Shown: positions 1-6,642, counted from the stretch's first letter. The stretch is DNA of 8,265 nt from an uncultured Clostridia bacterium (GCA_946615785.1 CAMOIA010000057.1:1-8265); one strand, 5' to 3'. Notes: generated by a model from the letters alone, not told the origin. Numbers and translations: made by a program.

Positions 1-1
1 A

Positions 2-25
2 GAAAAATGGCTTGGAGGAGAATGA
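2..25 (+). CDS. Possible 3' end of an upstream gene (partial)
   Basis: In the second reading frame the window opens with codons for EKWLGGE and then a TGA at 23-25. The stop lies one base before the folD ATG at 27, a spacing that matches the tight packing of the rest of the cluster. Seven residues cannot identify a family. The first frame is also open, until a TGA at 37-39, and the third frame runs straight into folD, so even the frame is uncertain. Confidence 0.25.
   Translation, partial: EKWLGGE
14..20 (+). promoter_or_regulatory. Ribosome binding site that sets the folD start
   Basis: GGAGGAG lies six bases before the ATG at 27. It overlaps an in-frame TTG at 12, which would otherwise give a slightly longer protein. 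A Shine-Dalgarno sequence cannot serve a start codon that it overlaps, so the ATG at 27 is preferred. Confidence 0.8.
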
Positions 26-26
26 A

Positions 27-887
27 ATGTCGGCTTTGATTATGGCTGGCGCGCCGTGCGTCGAAGCGCTGGAAGAAAAACAGAAAATGAGGGTTGCCGC
101 CCTGAAGGAAGCGGGAAAGGAAGTGTGCCTTGCGGTCGTGCGCGTCGGCGACGATCCCGCGAGCATTGTGTACGTTCGCAACAAGAAAAAGGCGTGCGAG
201 CGGATCGGCATCGTCTCCCGCGAAGTGCTGCTGGGGGCGGAAATTTCGCAGGAGGCCCTGGAAGCGGAGCTTGATCAGCTGGCCGCGGACGAAAAGGTGG
301 ACGGCATTCTTCTGCAGCTGCCGCTGCCCAAGGGGCTGGATGAAAAGAAAGCGCTCGCCCATATCCCGGCGGAAAAGGACGCGGACGGCTTTGCCGATGA
401 AAACGCCGGCACGCTGATCAACGGCACCAAGGGCACGCTTCCCTGTACGCCGCGGGGCATCATGGCGCTGCTTTCGTTTTACGGCGTCGACCCGAAGGGC
501 AAGCACGCGGTGGTCGTGGGCAGGAGCGCGATCGTGGGCAAACCCGCAGCGCTCATGCTTTTGAACGCGGACGCGACGGTGACGATCTGCCACTCCAAAA
601 CGAAAGACCTTGCCAAATGGACGCGGGAAGCGGATATCCTTGTGGCGGCGGTCGGGAGACCGGGCTTTATTACCGGCGACATGGTCAAACCTGGCGCCGT
701 CGTCGTGGACGTCGGCATCAACCGCACGCCGGATGGGCTGCGAGGCGACGTGGATTTTGAGGCGGTATCCGAAATCGCCTCCGCCATTACGCCTGTGCCC
801 GGCGGGGTTGGCAAAATGACGGTGTGCATGCTCATGCAGAACGTGATCGACCTGAAGGAGCAGAAGGCGGCTGCGGCTGTAGAATGA
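27..887 (+). CDS. folD: FolD: methylenetetrahydrofolate dehydrogenase / methenyltetrahydrofolate cyclohydrolase
   Basis: This cytosolic bifunctional enzyme interconverts 5,10-methylene-, 5,10-methenyl- and 10-formyl-tetrahydrofolate with NADP, supplying one-carbon units for purines and formyl-methionine. The product is 286 residues, normal for the family. Visible landmarks are Y49 and the catalytic lysine K53 in YVRNKKKA, Q97 in LLQLPLP, D120 in KDADGF, the Rossmann cofactor motif GRSAIVGKP (165-173), and the C-terminal signature PGGVGKMT (258-265). These line up with E. coli Y50, K54, Q98 and D121 as I recall them. Two signature positions differ from the usual form: KDADGF instead of KDVDGF, and K263 where most FolD proteins have proline (PGGVGPMT). 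The ATG at 27 is chosen for its GGAGGAG site. The stop overlaps the xseA start as ATGA. Identity is very secure. Confidence 0.97.
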   Translation: MSALIMAGAPCVEALEEKQKMRVAALKEAGKEVCLAVVRVGDDPASIVYVRNKKKACERIGIVSREVLLGAEISQEALEAELDQLAADEKVDGILLQLPLPKGLDEKKALAHIPAEKDADGFADENAGTLINGTKGTLPCTPRGIMALLSFYGVDPKGKHAVVVGRSAIVGKPAALMLLNADATVTICHSKTKDLAKWTREADILVAAVGRPGFITGDMVKPGAVVVDVGINRTPDGLRGDVDFEAVSEIASAITPVPGGVGKMTVCMLMQNVIDLKEQKAAAAVE

Positions 888-2119
888 AATGGCAGCTGAC
901 GGTCACCCAACTGAATGAATACGTCCGAAGGACGCTGGCGTCGGACCCGATGCTTCGGGAAATCACCCTGCAGGGGGAAATCTCGGGCTTCAAAAAACAG
1001 ATTTCCGGGCACTGGTATTTCACCCTGAAGGACGAAACGAGCCGCGTGAACTGCGTTCTGTTCAGGCAGAACACCTACCAGGTTTCATTCGAACCGAAGG
1101 ACGGCGATCAGGTGACGCTGACAGGCAGCGTGGGGCTGTATACCGCCGCGGGGAGCTATCAGTTTTATGCCGAAGGAATGCAGCGGGCCGGGCAGGGCGA
1201 ACTGTGGCGCCGGTACGAGCTGCTAAAGGCTAAGCTTGCAGCGGAGGGCCTTTTCGACCCCGCCAGGAAGCGCCCCCTTCCGTACAGACCCAGGCGGATC
1301 GCGGTGGTGACTTCACGATCGGGTGCCGTGATCCATGACATTAAAACCGTCGCCGGCCGTCGCGATCCTTCGGTCGCGATCATTCTCCGGCCTGCGCTCG
1401 TGCAGGGCGAAGGGGCCGCGAAGGACATTGCGGAGGGCATCGAGGAGGCAGCGCGGGTCGCCGGCGCGGATCTTCTGATCGTCGGCCGGGGCGGCGGCTC
1501 CATGGAGGATCTGTGGGCTTTTAACGAAGAAATTGTGGTGCGGGCTATCGCCGCGTGTCCGATTCCGGTCATTTCGGCTGTCGGGCATGAGGTAGATGTG
1601 ACACTTTCGGATTTCGCCGCGGATGTCCGGGCGGCTACGCCCTCTGCCGCGGCGGAGATTGCCGTGCCGGACCGGGAAAAGCTGCGCGAGCAGACCGCGC
1701 AGATGGTCCTGCGGCTGGACGCGGCGGCGGAAGGCTGCCTTCTGCAGATGGGCGCGGCATTGCAGGCGATGCGGCAGCGGCTGACGCTCTGCCATCCGGC
1801 GGTGAGAATCGAAAGCATGAAATCAAAGTGCGATCTGCTCCTGACCGCCATGAACCGGCAGATGGAGAACCGCCTGCTGCTCGCGTCGGCGCATCTGAAA
1901 CGGGCGGCGGATCAGCTGAATGCTTTGGGACCGCGTCAGGCGCTCGAGCGCGGCTATGCGTTCGTCATTTCCGACGGAAAACCGGCCCAGTCCCTGCGAG
2001 AATTGGGGGAGGAGGCGCTGCTCTTTTTCAGCGACGGCAGCGCCAGGGTAAGAACGATCGAAAAGAAAGCGGGTGATCCCTTTGGCAGCCTCCAGGAAAA
2101 CGCAGCCAAAGACGTTTGA
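884..2119 (+). CDS. xseA: XseA: exonuclease VII large subunit
   Basis: This is the catalytic subunit of exonuclease VII, which degrades single-stranded DNA from both ends and acts in repair and recombination with several XseB copies. The product is 411 residues. Residues 1-100 form the OB-fold (LTVTQLNEYVRRTL, then GEISGFK, then HWYFTLKDE). The central catalytic domain follows. D152 in GAVIHDI, R202 in GRGGGSMEDLW, and H235 and D238 in VGHEVDVT correspond to E. coli D155, R205, H238 and D241, all reported as essential. Residues about 265-345 are a helical, probably coiled-coil, region expected to bind XseB. The tail keeps the family pattern LGPRQALERGYAFV (348-361). The ATG at 884 overlaps the folD stop as ATGA. 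A GTG at 824 would add residues inside folD with no family match, so it was rejected. Confidence 0.97.
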   Translation: MKWQLTVTQLNEYVRRTLASDPMLREITLQGEISGFKKQISGHWYFTLKDETSRVNCVLFRQNTYQVSFEPKDGDQVTLTGSVGLYTAAGSYQFYAEGMQRAGQGELWRRYELLKAKLAAEGLFDPARKRPLPYRPRRIAVVTSRSGAVIHDIKTVAGRRDPSVAIILRPALVQGEGAAKDIAEGIEEAARVAGADLLIVGRGGGSMEDLWAFNEEIVVRAIAACPIPVISAVGHEVDVTLSDFAADVRAATPSAAAEIAVPDREKLREQTAQMVLRLDAAAEGCLLQMGAALQAMRQRLTLCHPAVRIESMKSKCDLLLTAMNRQMENRLLLASAHLKRAADQLNALGPRQALERGYAFVISDGKPAQSLRELGEEALLFFSDGSARVRTIEKKAGDPFGSLQENAAKDV

Positions 2120-2312
2120 AGACCGGATGAATGCGCTTGACGAAATTGTGACAGGCCTTGAGAAGGGGGATCTTTCCCTGAAGGACGCTCTGGACCGCTA
2201 CGAAGCGGGGCATCGCCTGGCCAGGGAGCTGCAGGCGGAATTGAACCAGGCGGAAAAGCGGATGCAGGAAATCATGAACGGAAAGGTAGTGGAGGCGCAG
2301 GATGACGTATGA
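2073..2312 (+). CDS. xseB: XseB: exonuclease VII small subunit
   Basis: This small helical protein binds the coiled-coil region of XseA and is needed for exonuclease VII activity. The 79-residue product carries the family pattern FEDRMNALDEIVTGLEKGDLSLKDAL followed by YEAGHRLARELQAELNQAE, two helices forming a hairpin. The start is uncertain. The GTG at 2073 lies inside the end of xseA (47-base overlap). An in-frame TTG at 2082 is also possible, and the ATG at 2127 would cut into the conserved FEDR helix. No strong Shine-Dalgarno sequence precedes GTG 2073, so translation probably depends on ribosomes finishing xseA. The end overlaps ispA by 11 bases. Confidence 0.93.
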   Translation: MIPLAASRKTQPKTFEDRMNALDEIVTGLEKGDLSLKDALDRYEAGHRLARELQAELNQAEKRMQEIMNGKVVEAQDDV

Positions 2313-3165
2313 AGAGGCCTGGGCGCGCTATCTTGAAACGGTAAACGAAGGCCTTGCGGCATATTCCTTTTCCGCTGTGGGCGGAACCTGCCGGGAAGCC
2401 ATGCGCTACAGCCTCCTTTCTCCCGGGAAGCGTCTGAGGGGCATCCTCTGCCTTGCGGCTGCGGAAAGCGCAGGGGGTTCGGAGGCTGCGCTGCCCTGCG
2501 CCATGGCGCTTGAAATGGTGCACGCGTATTCCCTGATCCACGACGACCTGCCCGCCATGGACAACGATACCCTGCGAAGGGGAAAGCCGACGAACCATGT
2601 GGTGTACGGGGAGGCCATGGCGATTCTTGCGGGGGACGGACTATTGACGGAGGCGTTTTCCTGCCTTGCATCGATCGGTGACGATGCCCTTGCAGGAAAG
2701 CTGACGCGCGTGCTTTCCCGTGCCGCCGGCGCGGGCGGCATGGTGGGAGGCCAGGCGCTGGACATCGAAAACGCTTCGCCGGGGGACTGGGAGGCCCTTC
2801 GGCGCATGGAAGCGCTTAAAACCGGCTGCCTGATATGCGCCGCGGTGGAGATGGGCCTGACCGCTGCGCAGGCGGACAAAGAATTGATGGAAGCAGGAAG
2901 GCAGTACGGCGAAAACCTGGGCCTTGCGTTTCAGCTGATCGACGATATCCTGGATGTCAGGGGCAGCCGGGAAGCGATGGGGAAGACCCCTGGCAAGGAC
3001 GCGCAGGAGGGGAAGACCACGGCGGTTTCGATCCTTGGCCTGGAAGGCGCCCTTCAGGCGGCGCAAAGGGCGACGGAGGAAGCGGTCTCAAGCCTTGGGC
3101 CGTTTGGCGGCAGGGGCGTTTTCCTGCAGGAGATTGCAAGGCACATGCTCAGCCGGGTATCGTGA
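2302..3165 (+). CDS. ispA: Farnesyl/geranyl diphosphate synthase (polyprenyl synthetase family)
   Basis: This cytosolic all-trans prenyltransferase condenses dimethylallyl and isopentenyl diphosphates to geranyl and farnesyl diphosphate, precursors of undecaprenyl phosphate and quinones. The 287 residues contain GKRLRG (42-47), the first aspartate-rich motif DDLPAMD (81-87) with the two-residue insertion typical of bacterial FPP synthases, LRRGKPTNH just after it, GQALD (150-154), LKTG (172-175), and the second motif DDILD (214-218). The stretch HAYSLIHDDLPAMD closely resembles E. coli IspA. Product chain length is inferred; C10 or C15 is expected from the residues before the first motif. A GGAGG at 2291-2295 sits six bases before the ATG. 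The neighbours xseA and xseB are a very common bacterial arrangement. Confidence 0.95.
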   Translation: MTYEEAWARYLETVNEGLAAYSFSAVGGTCREAMRYSLLSPGKRLRGILCLAAAESAGGSEAALPCAMALEMVHAYSLIHDDLPAMDNDTLRRGKPTNHVVYGEAMAILAGDGLLTEAFSCLASIGDDALAGKLTRVLSRAAGAGGMVGGQALDIENASPGDWEALRRMEALKTGCLICAAVEMGLTAAQADKELMEAGRQYGENLGLAFQLIDDILDVRGSREAMGKTPGKDAQEGKTTAVSILGLEGALQAAQRATEEAVSSLGPFGGRGVFLQEIARHMLSRVS

Positions 3166-3170
3166 CACAG

Positions 3171-3178
3171 AAGGGTGA
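3171..3178 (+). promoter_or_regulatory. Ribosome binding site setting the DUF212 start
   Basis: AAGGGTGA ends five bases before the ATG at 3184. It overlaps an in-frame GTG at 3175 that would add three residues (MTD), so the ATG at 3184 is favoured. Confidence 0.6.
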
Positions 3179-3183
3179 CGGAC

Positions 3184-3642
3184 ATGGATTTTTTTCACCA
3201 GCTTATCGCAAATCAGGTGCTGCTTTGCGCAGCGATTGCCTGGGTCGTGGCGCAGGGCATCAAAACGGCGATCCACGGCGCGCTGTACAAGCACCTGGAC
3301 TGGAAGCGGCTCGTCGGAAGCGGCGGCATGCCCTCCAGCCACACCTCGTTCGTCGCGGCGGCCTGCGCGATGACGGGAATCAAATACGGCTTTGACGGCC
3401 CCCTGTTCGCGCTCTCTTTCTGCATCGCCGCGGTGGTCATTTACGACGCGATGGGCGTCAGGCGGGAGACGGGACGCCAGGGCGAAGCCATCAACCGCAT
3501 CCTGAGTGAGTTCGTGATGAACGGGAAACCGATTTCGGAAGAGAATATGAAAACCCTGGTCGGACATTCGCCCATCGAGGTGATCGGCGGGCTGATCGTC
3601 GCGGCCATTGTAGTACTCGTGATGACATTGATAGGAGGATAA
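3184..3642 (+). CDS. DUF212 / divergent PAP2-family membrane protein (YuiD type)
   Basis: This is a small integral membrane protein of the DUF212 family, distantly related to PAP2 (VPR/acid phosphatase) enzymes. Its substrate is not established; a lipid or prenyl diphosphate is only a guess from the neighbouring prenyl synthase. The 152 residues fit the family length. Family marks are GGMPSSHTS (47-55, the PAP2-like histidine motif), YDAMGVRRETGRQ (87-99) and LVGHSPIEVIGG (125-136). Hydrophobic segments lie at about 10-30, 56-68, 74-90 and 132-150. It begins 18 bases after ispA and ends within the GGAGGATAA that also supplies the next gene's ribosome binding site, so it belongs to the same operon. 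This position after ispA is common in Clostridia, where dxs often comes next. Confidence 0.9.
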   Translation: MDFFHQLIANQVLLCAAIAWVVAQGIKTAIHGALYKHLDWKRLVGSGGMPSSHTSFVAAACAMTGIKYGFDGPLFALSFCIAAVVIYDAMGVRRETGRQGEAINRILSEFVMNGKPISEENMKTLVGHSPIEVIGGLIVAAIVVLVMTLIGG

Positions 3643-3643
3643 T

Positions 3644-4207
3644 ATGCTGAACGATCAATTTCTTGAGGAAGTGGCGACCAAACGGAATCAGGGCGTGGAG
3701 ACGGTCATGTATGTGATCGCGACGATCGTCATGTTCGCGTCCATGCTGCTGGCGGTGCTCTATCTGAACGTGCTGACGAGCATGGTGGCGCAGACCGGGT
3801 TTTCCGTCAACCTTCTCTATCCGCTTGTGCTCATGCTCATTTTTGCGGGAACGGCGGTGCTTTTGTGGCTGAAGCGGGACGCGATCAAGACGGAATATGA
3901 ATACGCCTTCACAAACGGCGTTCTGGATTTCGCGCAGGTGTTCAACAACAAAAAGCGCAAGGCCCTCGGCACCATGAACCTCAAGAACATTGAAGCCTGC
4001 GGCAAGGTCACCTCGGGCAGCTTTCAGCGTTATATCACCATGCCGAACATCAAGCGGAACAACTGGTTCGTCAACCGGGACGCCGAGCTGTTTTACCTTT
4101 ATTTCAGCAAGGACGGACAGAAGCGCATCATCATCATCGAGCCGAGCGAGGAGATGGTGAAGCTCATCACCCACGCCGTGCAGCCGGGCGTATACCAGGT
4201 GAACTGA
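3644..4207 (+). CDS. Membrane protein resembling DUF6106: two helices and a PH-like C-terminal domain
   Basis: No enzymatic motif is visible. The 187 residues start with a short charged N-terminus, followed by two strongly hydrophobic segments at about 20-45 and 56-77. A soluble region of about 100 residues begins with EYEYAFTNGVLDFAQVF (84-100). That pattern, a Y/F-rich strand then TNG.LD and a basic patch (NNKKRKAL), matches my memory of the Firmicutes family DUF6106 and of bacterial PH-like membrane proteins. The assignment is from recall and was not searched. The soluble domain should face the cytosol if both ends are inside. AGGAGG at 3633-3638 sits five bases before the ATG. The gene lies 1 base after DUF212 and 15 before the desulfurase, so it is co-transcribed with both. 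Its role is unknown. Confidence 0.7.
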   Translation: MLNDQFLEEVATKRNQGVETVMYVIATIVMFASMLLAVLYLNVLTSMVAQTGFSVNLLYPLVLMLIFAGTAVLLWLKRDAIKTEYEYAFTNGVLDFAQVFNNKKRKALGTMNLKNIEACGKVTSGSFQRYITMPNIKRNNWFVNRDAELFYLYFSKDGQKRIIIIEPSEEMVKLITHAVQPGVYQVN

Positions 4208-4210
4208 GAC

Positions 4211-4215
4211 GGAGG
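4211..4215 (+). promoter_or_regulatory. Ribosome binding site for a TTG start
   Basis: GGAGG lies seven bases before the TTG at 4223. The next codons read IYLDNSATT, the standard NifS N-terminus, so this site and the protein alignment agree on a non-ATG start. Confidence 0.8.
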
Positions 4216-4222
4216 CACAGCT

Positions 4223-5356
4223 TTGATCTACCTTGACAACAGCGCAACCACCCGCGTATGCGACCAGGCCGTCGATGTGATGAGCCGGTGCATGCGCGAC
4301 ATGTATTTCAACCCTTCCGCTTCATACGAAAAGGCCATGGCCGTGAAGGCGGAGATGGAACGCATCCGCACGGAGATCGCAGCGCTTGTGCACTGCCCCG
4401 GCGGCCGGGTCGTTTTTACCTCCGGCGGTACGGAGGCGGATAACCTGGCGATCCTCGGAGCGCTTTCGGGCTGCCGGGAAGGCCGTGTCCTGTACAGCGC
4501 GGGCGAACACCCCGCGGTGAAGGAGGCCTGCAAGGCGCTCAAGGGGCTGCGCGCCGAGAGCATTCCGCTGCTTCGGGACGGAACGCTGAACCTTGAAGCG
4601 CTTTCTTCCATGCTTTCAAATGACGTGCTTTTGATCGCGGTCATGCAGGTCAACAATGAAACCGGCGCGGTGATGCCCTTAAAGGAGATCGCGGCGCTGC
4701 GGGACCGCCTTTGCCCGGACGCGCTTTTCCATGTGGACGGCGTCCAGGGCTTTTTGCGCGTACCCATGGATATGAAGGAAACGGGCGCGGACAGCTATGC
4801 GCTTTCATCCCATAAAATTCACGGCCCGAAAGGTGCGGGCGCGCTGGTCGCGGGCCCGAGGGTCAGACTGCACGCGCTTTTGCACGGCGGCGGTCAGGAG
4901 GGCGATCTGCGCTCCGGCACGGAAAACACGCCGGGCATTCTGGGTATGGGGGAGGCGATCCGCGCTTTCCCGAAGGAAAACGACATGCGGCGGCTCAAGT
5001 GCCTTCTGTGGGAGAGGCTTTTGGGACTGGTGCCGGGCGCTGTGGTGAACGGCCCTGCGCCGGATGCGGAGCGGTCTGCCCCGCACATCCTGAACGTATC
5101 CCTCCCGCCCGTGCGGTCTGAAACCATGCAGCACGCGCTGGAAGGGGACGGCGTCCTCATCGGCATCGGCTCGGCCTGTGCCTCCAACAAACAAAGAATC
5201 AGCGAAACGCTCTCTTCCATGGGAGTCGGCCGGAAAATCGCCGAAAGCGCCCTTCGCTTCAGTCTCTGCCCGTATACGACGGAGGCGGAGATCGAAACGT
5301 GTGCGGAGCGGGCGGGAGCGGCGTATCGCTTTCTTTCCCCCTATCAGCGCAGGTGA
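4223..5356 (+). CDS. Cysteine desulfurase, NifS/NifZ-like
   Basis: This PLP enzyme converts L-cysteine to alanine and leaves a persulfide on its active-site cysteine for transfer to acceptors. The 377 residues carry LDNSATT (4-10), SGGTEADN (67-74), H97 in GEHPAV, NNETG (144-148), D172 and Q175 in HVDGVQGF, the PLP lysine K198 in SSHKIHGPKG, RSGTENTPGILG (230-241), and catalytic C319 in GIGSACASNK. All core residues are present, so it should be active. The next gene is thiI. In Bacillus subtilis the adjacent nifZ and thiI genes work together in tRNA 4-thiouridine formation, and the same is inferred here. A general role in Fe-S assembly is less likely without a scaffold gene nearby but cannot be excluded. 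It starts with TTG behind a good GGAGG. Confidence 0.94.
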   Translation: MIYLDNSATTRVCDQAVDVMSRCMRDMYFNPSASYEKAMAVKAEMERIRTEIAALVHCPGGRVVFTSGGTEADNLAILGALSGCREGRVLYSAGEHPAVKEACKALKGLRAESIPLLRDGTLNLEALSSMLSNDVLLIAVMQVNNETGAVMPLKEIAALRDRLCPDALFHVDGVQGFLRVPMDMKETGADSYALSSHKIHGPKGAGALVAGPRVRLHALLHGGGQEGDLRSGTENTPGILGMGEAIRAFPKENDMRRLKCLLWERLLGLVPGAVVNGPAPDAERSAPHILNVSLPPVRSETMQHALEGDGVLIGIGSACASNKQRISETLSSMGVGRKIAESALRFSLCPYTTEAEIETCAERAGAAYRFLSPYQRR

Positions 5357-5411
5357 ACGCGCGTGATGAAAACAGCTTGAACAAAGGAGAGGGCGAAGGC
5401 CCGGCATCGGT
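5357..5411 (+). promoter_or_regulatory. thiI leader with a distant Shine-Dalgarno sequence and a small hairpin
   Basis: The 55 bases before thiI contain a strong AAAGGAG at 5383-5389, 22 bases before the ATG and too far for normal use. Between them GGGC (5391-5394), a GAAG loop and GCCC (5399-5402) can form a four-pair GC hairpin. A weaker GAAGG at 5395-5399 is 12 bases from the ATG and partly inside that hairpin. No ATG, GTG or TTG stands at normal distance from the strong site. Folding could bring the strong site close to the start; this is inference. Confidence 0.4.
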
Positions 5412-6560
5412 ATGAGAAAACTGCTTCTTGTCAAATACGGTGAAATCTATCTCAAAGGGCTGAACCGCCCGTATTTCCTGAAGACCCTGGTCGCCCGTGT
5501 GCGGGAGGCCGTAAAGGATCTGCACGGGGTCGTATGGCTGCACGACGCGCGCATTTTTGTCAGCGGCGTGGAGGATATGGACGAATGCGTCCGGCGGGTC
5601 ACCCGCGTCTTCGGCGTCCATTCGGTGTGTCCGGCTGTTGAAATGGAAAAGGACGATTTTGAGGCCGTGAAGGCGCAGGCGCTGGAGGTCATGCGCCCGT
5701 ACCGCGGCACGTTCAAAGTGGAGGCGCGCCGGTCGGATAAGCATTTTTTCCTGGAATCGCCGCAGATCAACGCCAGCATCGGCGAATACGTGCTGGAAAA
5801 CAGCGAAGGACGGCTGACGGTGGACGTAAAGCACCCGGAGCACGTTCTTTCCGTTGAGGTGCGGGACCAGGTTTACCTGTACGCCGACGTCATCATGGCG
5901 GTCGGCGGCATGCCGGTCGGCACGGGCGGGAAGGCCGCGCTGCTGCTTTCCGGCGGGATCGACAGCCCCGTGGCCGGCTACATGATCGCCAAGCGCGGCG
6001 TGGAACTGATCGCGGTGCATTATTATTCCTTCCCGTACACCGGGCCGCAGGCCAGGCAGAAGGTGCTGGACCTTGCGAAGATCCTCTCTTCCTATGTGTG
6101 CGGCATGCGGGTGTATGTGGTGCCGTTCACGGAGATCCAGATGGACATTCACGCAAAGTGCCCGGACGACTATACCACCCTGATCATGCGGCGGTATATG
6201 ATGCGCATCGCGGAAATCATCGCCAGGAAGGAGCATTGCCTGGCCCTGGTCACGGGCGAATCCATCGGTCAGGTGGCAAGCCAGACCATGGAGGCCCTGT
6301 GCACGACGGACGAGGTGGTGAACATGCCCGTGTTCCGGCCTCTGATCGGGTTTGACAAAATCGACATCATCCATCAGGCGGAAAAGATCGGCACCTACGA
6401 GACCTCCTGCCTGCCCTATGAGGACTGCTGCACGGTCTTTACGCCCCGCCACCCTGCTACCAGGCCGAAGATGGAAAAGATTCTGGAGGGCGAAGGCAAG
6501 CTTGAAAGCGAGCGCCTTATCGCGCAGGCGGTGGCCAACGCGGAAATCATCGACCTGTAA
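5412..6560 (+). CDS. thiI: ThiI: tRNA 4-thiouridine synthetase (short form, no rhodanese domain)
   Basis: ThiI adenylates U8 of tRNA and replaces its oxygen with sulfur to make 4-thiouridine, a near-UV sensor; in some bacteria it also helps make the thiamine thiazole. The 382 residues hold an N-terminal ferredoxin-like region (1-60, starting KLLLVKYGEIYLKG), a THUMP domain for tRNA binding (about 60-165), and a PP-loop ATP pyrophosphatase domain with SGGIDS at 180-185. TGESIGQVASQT (281-292), MPVFRPLIG (305-313) and YEDCC (336-340) are typical family stretches. C339 or C340 is the probable counterpart of the E. coli thiolation cysteine C344. E. coli ThiI continues into a rhodanese domain (about 480 residues), which is absent here as in B. 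subtilis. Sulfur is therefore probably received directly from the desulfurase encoded just upstream. Confidence 0.96.
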   Translation: MRKLLLVKYGEIYLKGLNRPYFLKTLVARVREAVKDLHGVVWLHDARIFVSGVEDMDECVRRVTRVFGVHSVCPAVEMEKDDFEAVKAQALEVMRPYRGTFKVEARRSDKHFFLESPQINASIGEYVLENSEGRLTVDVKHPEHVLSVEVRDQVYLYADVIMAVGGMPVGTGGKAALLLSGGIDSPVAGYMIAKRGVELIAVHYYSFPYTGPQARQKVLDLAKILSSYVCGMRVYVVPFTEIQMDIHAKCPDDYTTLIMRRYMMRIAEIIARKEHCLALVTGESIGQVASQTMEALCTTDEVVNMPVFRPLIGFDKIDIIHQAEKIGTYETSCLPYEDCCTVFTPRHPATRPKMEKILEGEGKLESERLIAQAVANAEIIDL

Positions 6561-6571
6561 ATGAAAAGGAC

Positions 6572-6586
6572 GGTCGCATTTCGGCC
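6572..6586 (+). other. Weak inverted repeat after thiI
   Basis: GGTCG, a five-base CATTT loop and CGGCC can pair with one G-U wobble, starting 12 bases after the thiI stop. No run of T follows, so it does not look like an intrinsic terminator. It may be a weak mRNA 3' structure or chance. Confidence 0.3.
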
Positions 6587-6597
6587 AGAATTGCGGG

Positions 6598-6627
6598 TTG
6601 TTCCATGCCTTCGTTTTCATATATAAT
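6598..6627 (+). promoter_or_regulatory. Probable sigma-A type promoter of the solute-binding protein gene
   Basis: A perfect -10 hexamer TATAAT lies at 6622-6627 in an AT-rich patch (CATATATAAT) that stands out against GC-rich surroundings. The best -35 candidate is TTGTTC at 6598-6603, matching the consensus at three positions with an 18-base spacer. The weak -35 suggests help from an activator. Transcription would begin near 6634, giving a leader of about 24 bases. An eight-base palindrome GATGCATC (6629-6636) sits at the expected start point. Confidence 0.6.
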
Positions 6628-6642
6628 GGATGCATCACTGAT

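Noticed and set aside
824..883. Longer xseA beginning at GTG 824
   Set aside because: The extra 20 residues overlap folD, match nothing at the XseA N-terminus, and the ATG at 884 gives the standard LTVTQLNEY start with an ATGA overlap.
479..2671. Several 150-230-residue open frames on the - strand over folD, xseA, xseB and ispA
   Set aside because: All are complementary to well-identified genes, and their composition (Ser/Arg/Pro/Ala-rich) is that of antisense translation. No ribosome binding site or motif supports them.
6572..6586. Intrinsic terminator after thiI
   Set aside because: The stem is only five pairs with a wobble and no T tract follows, so it does not meet the usual requirements; kept only as a weak inverted repeat.
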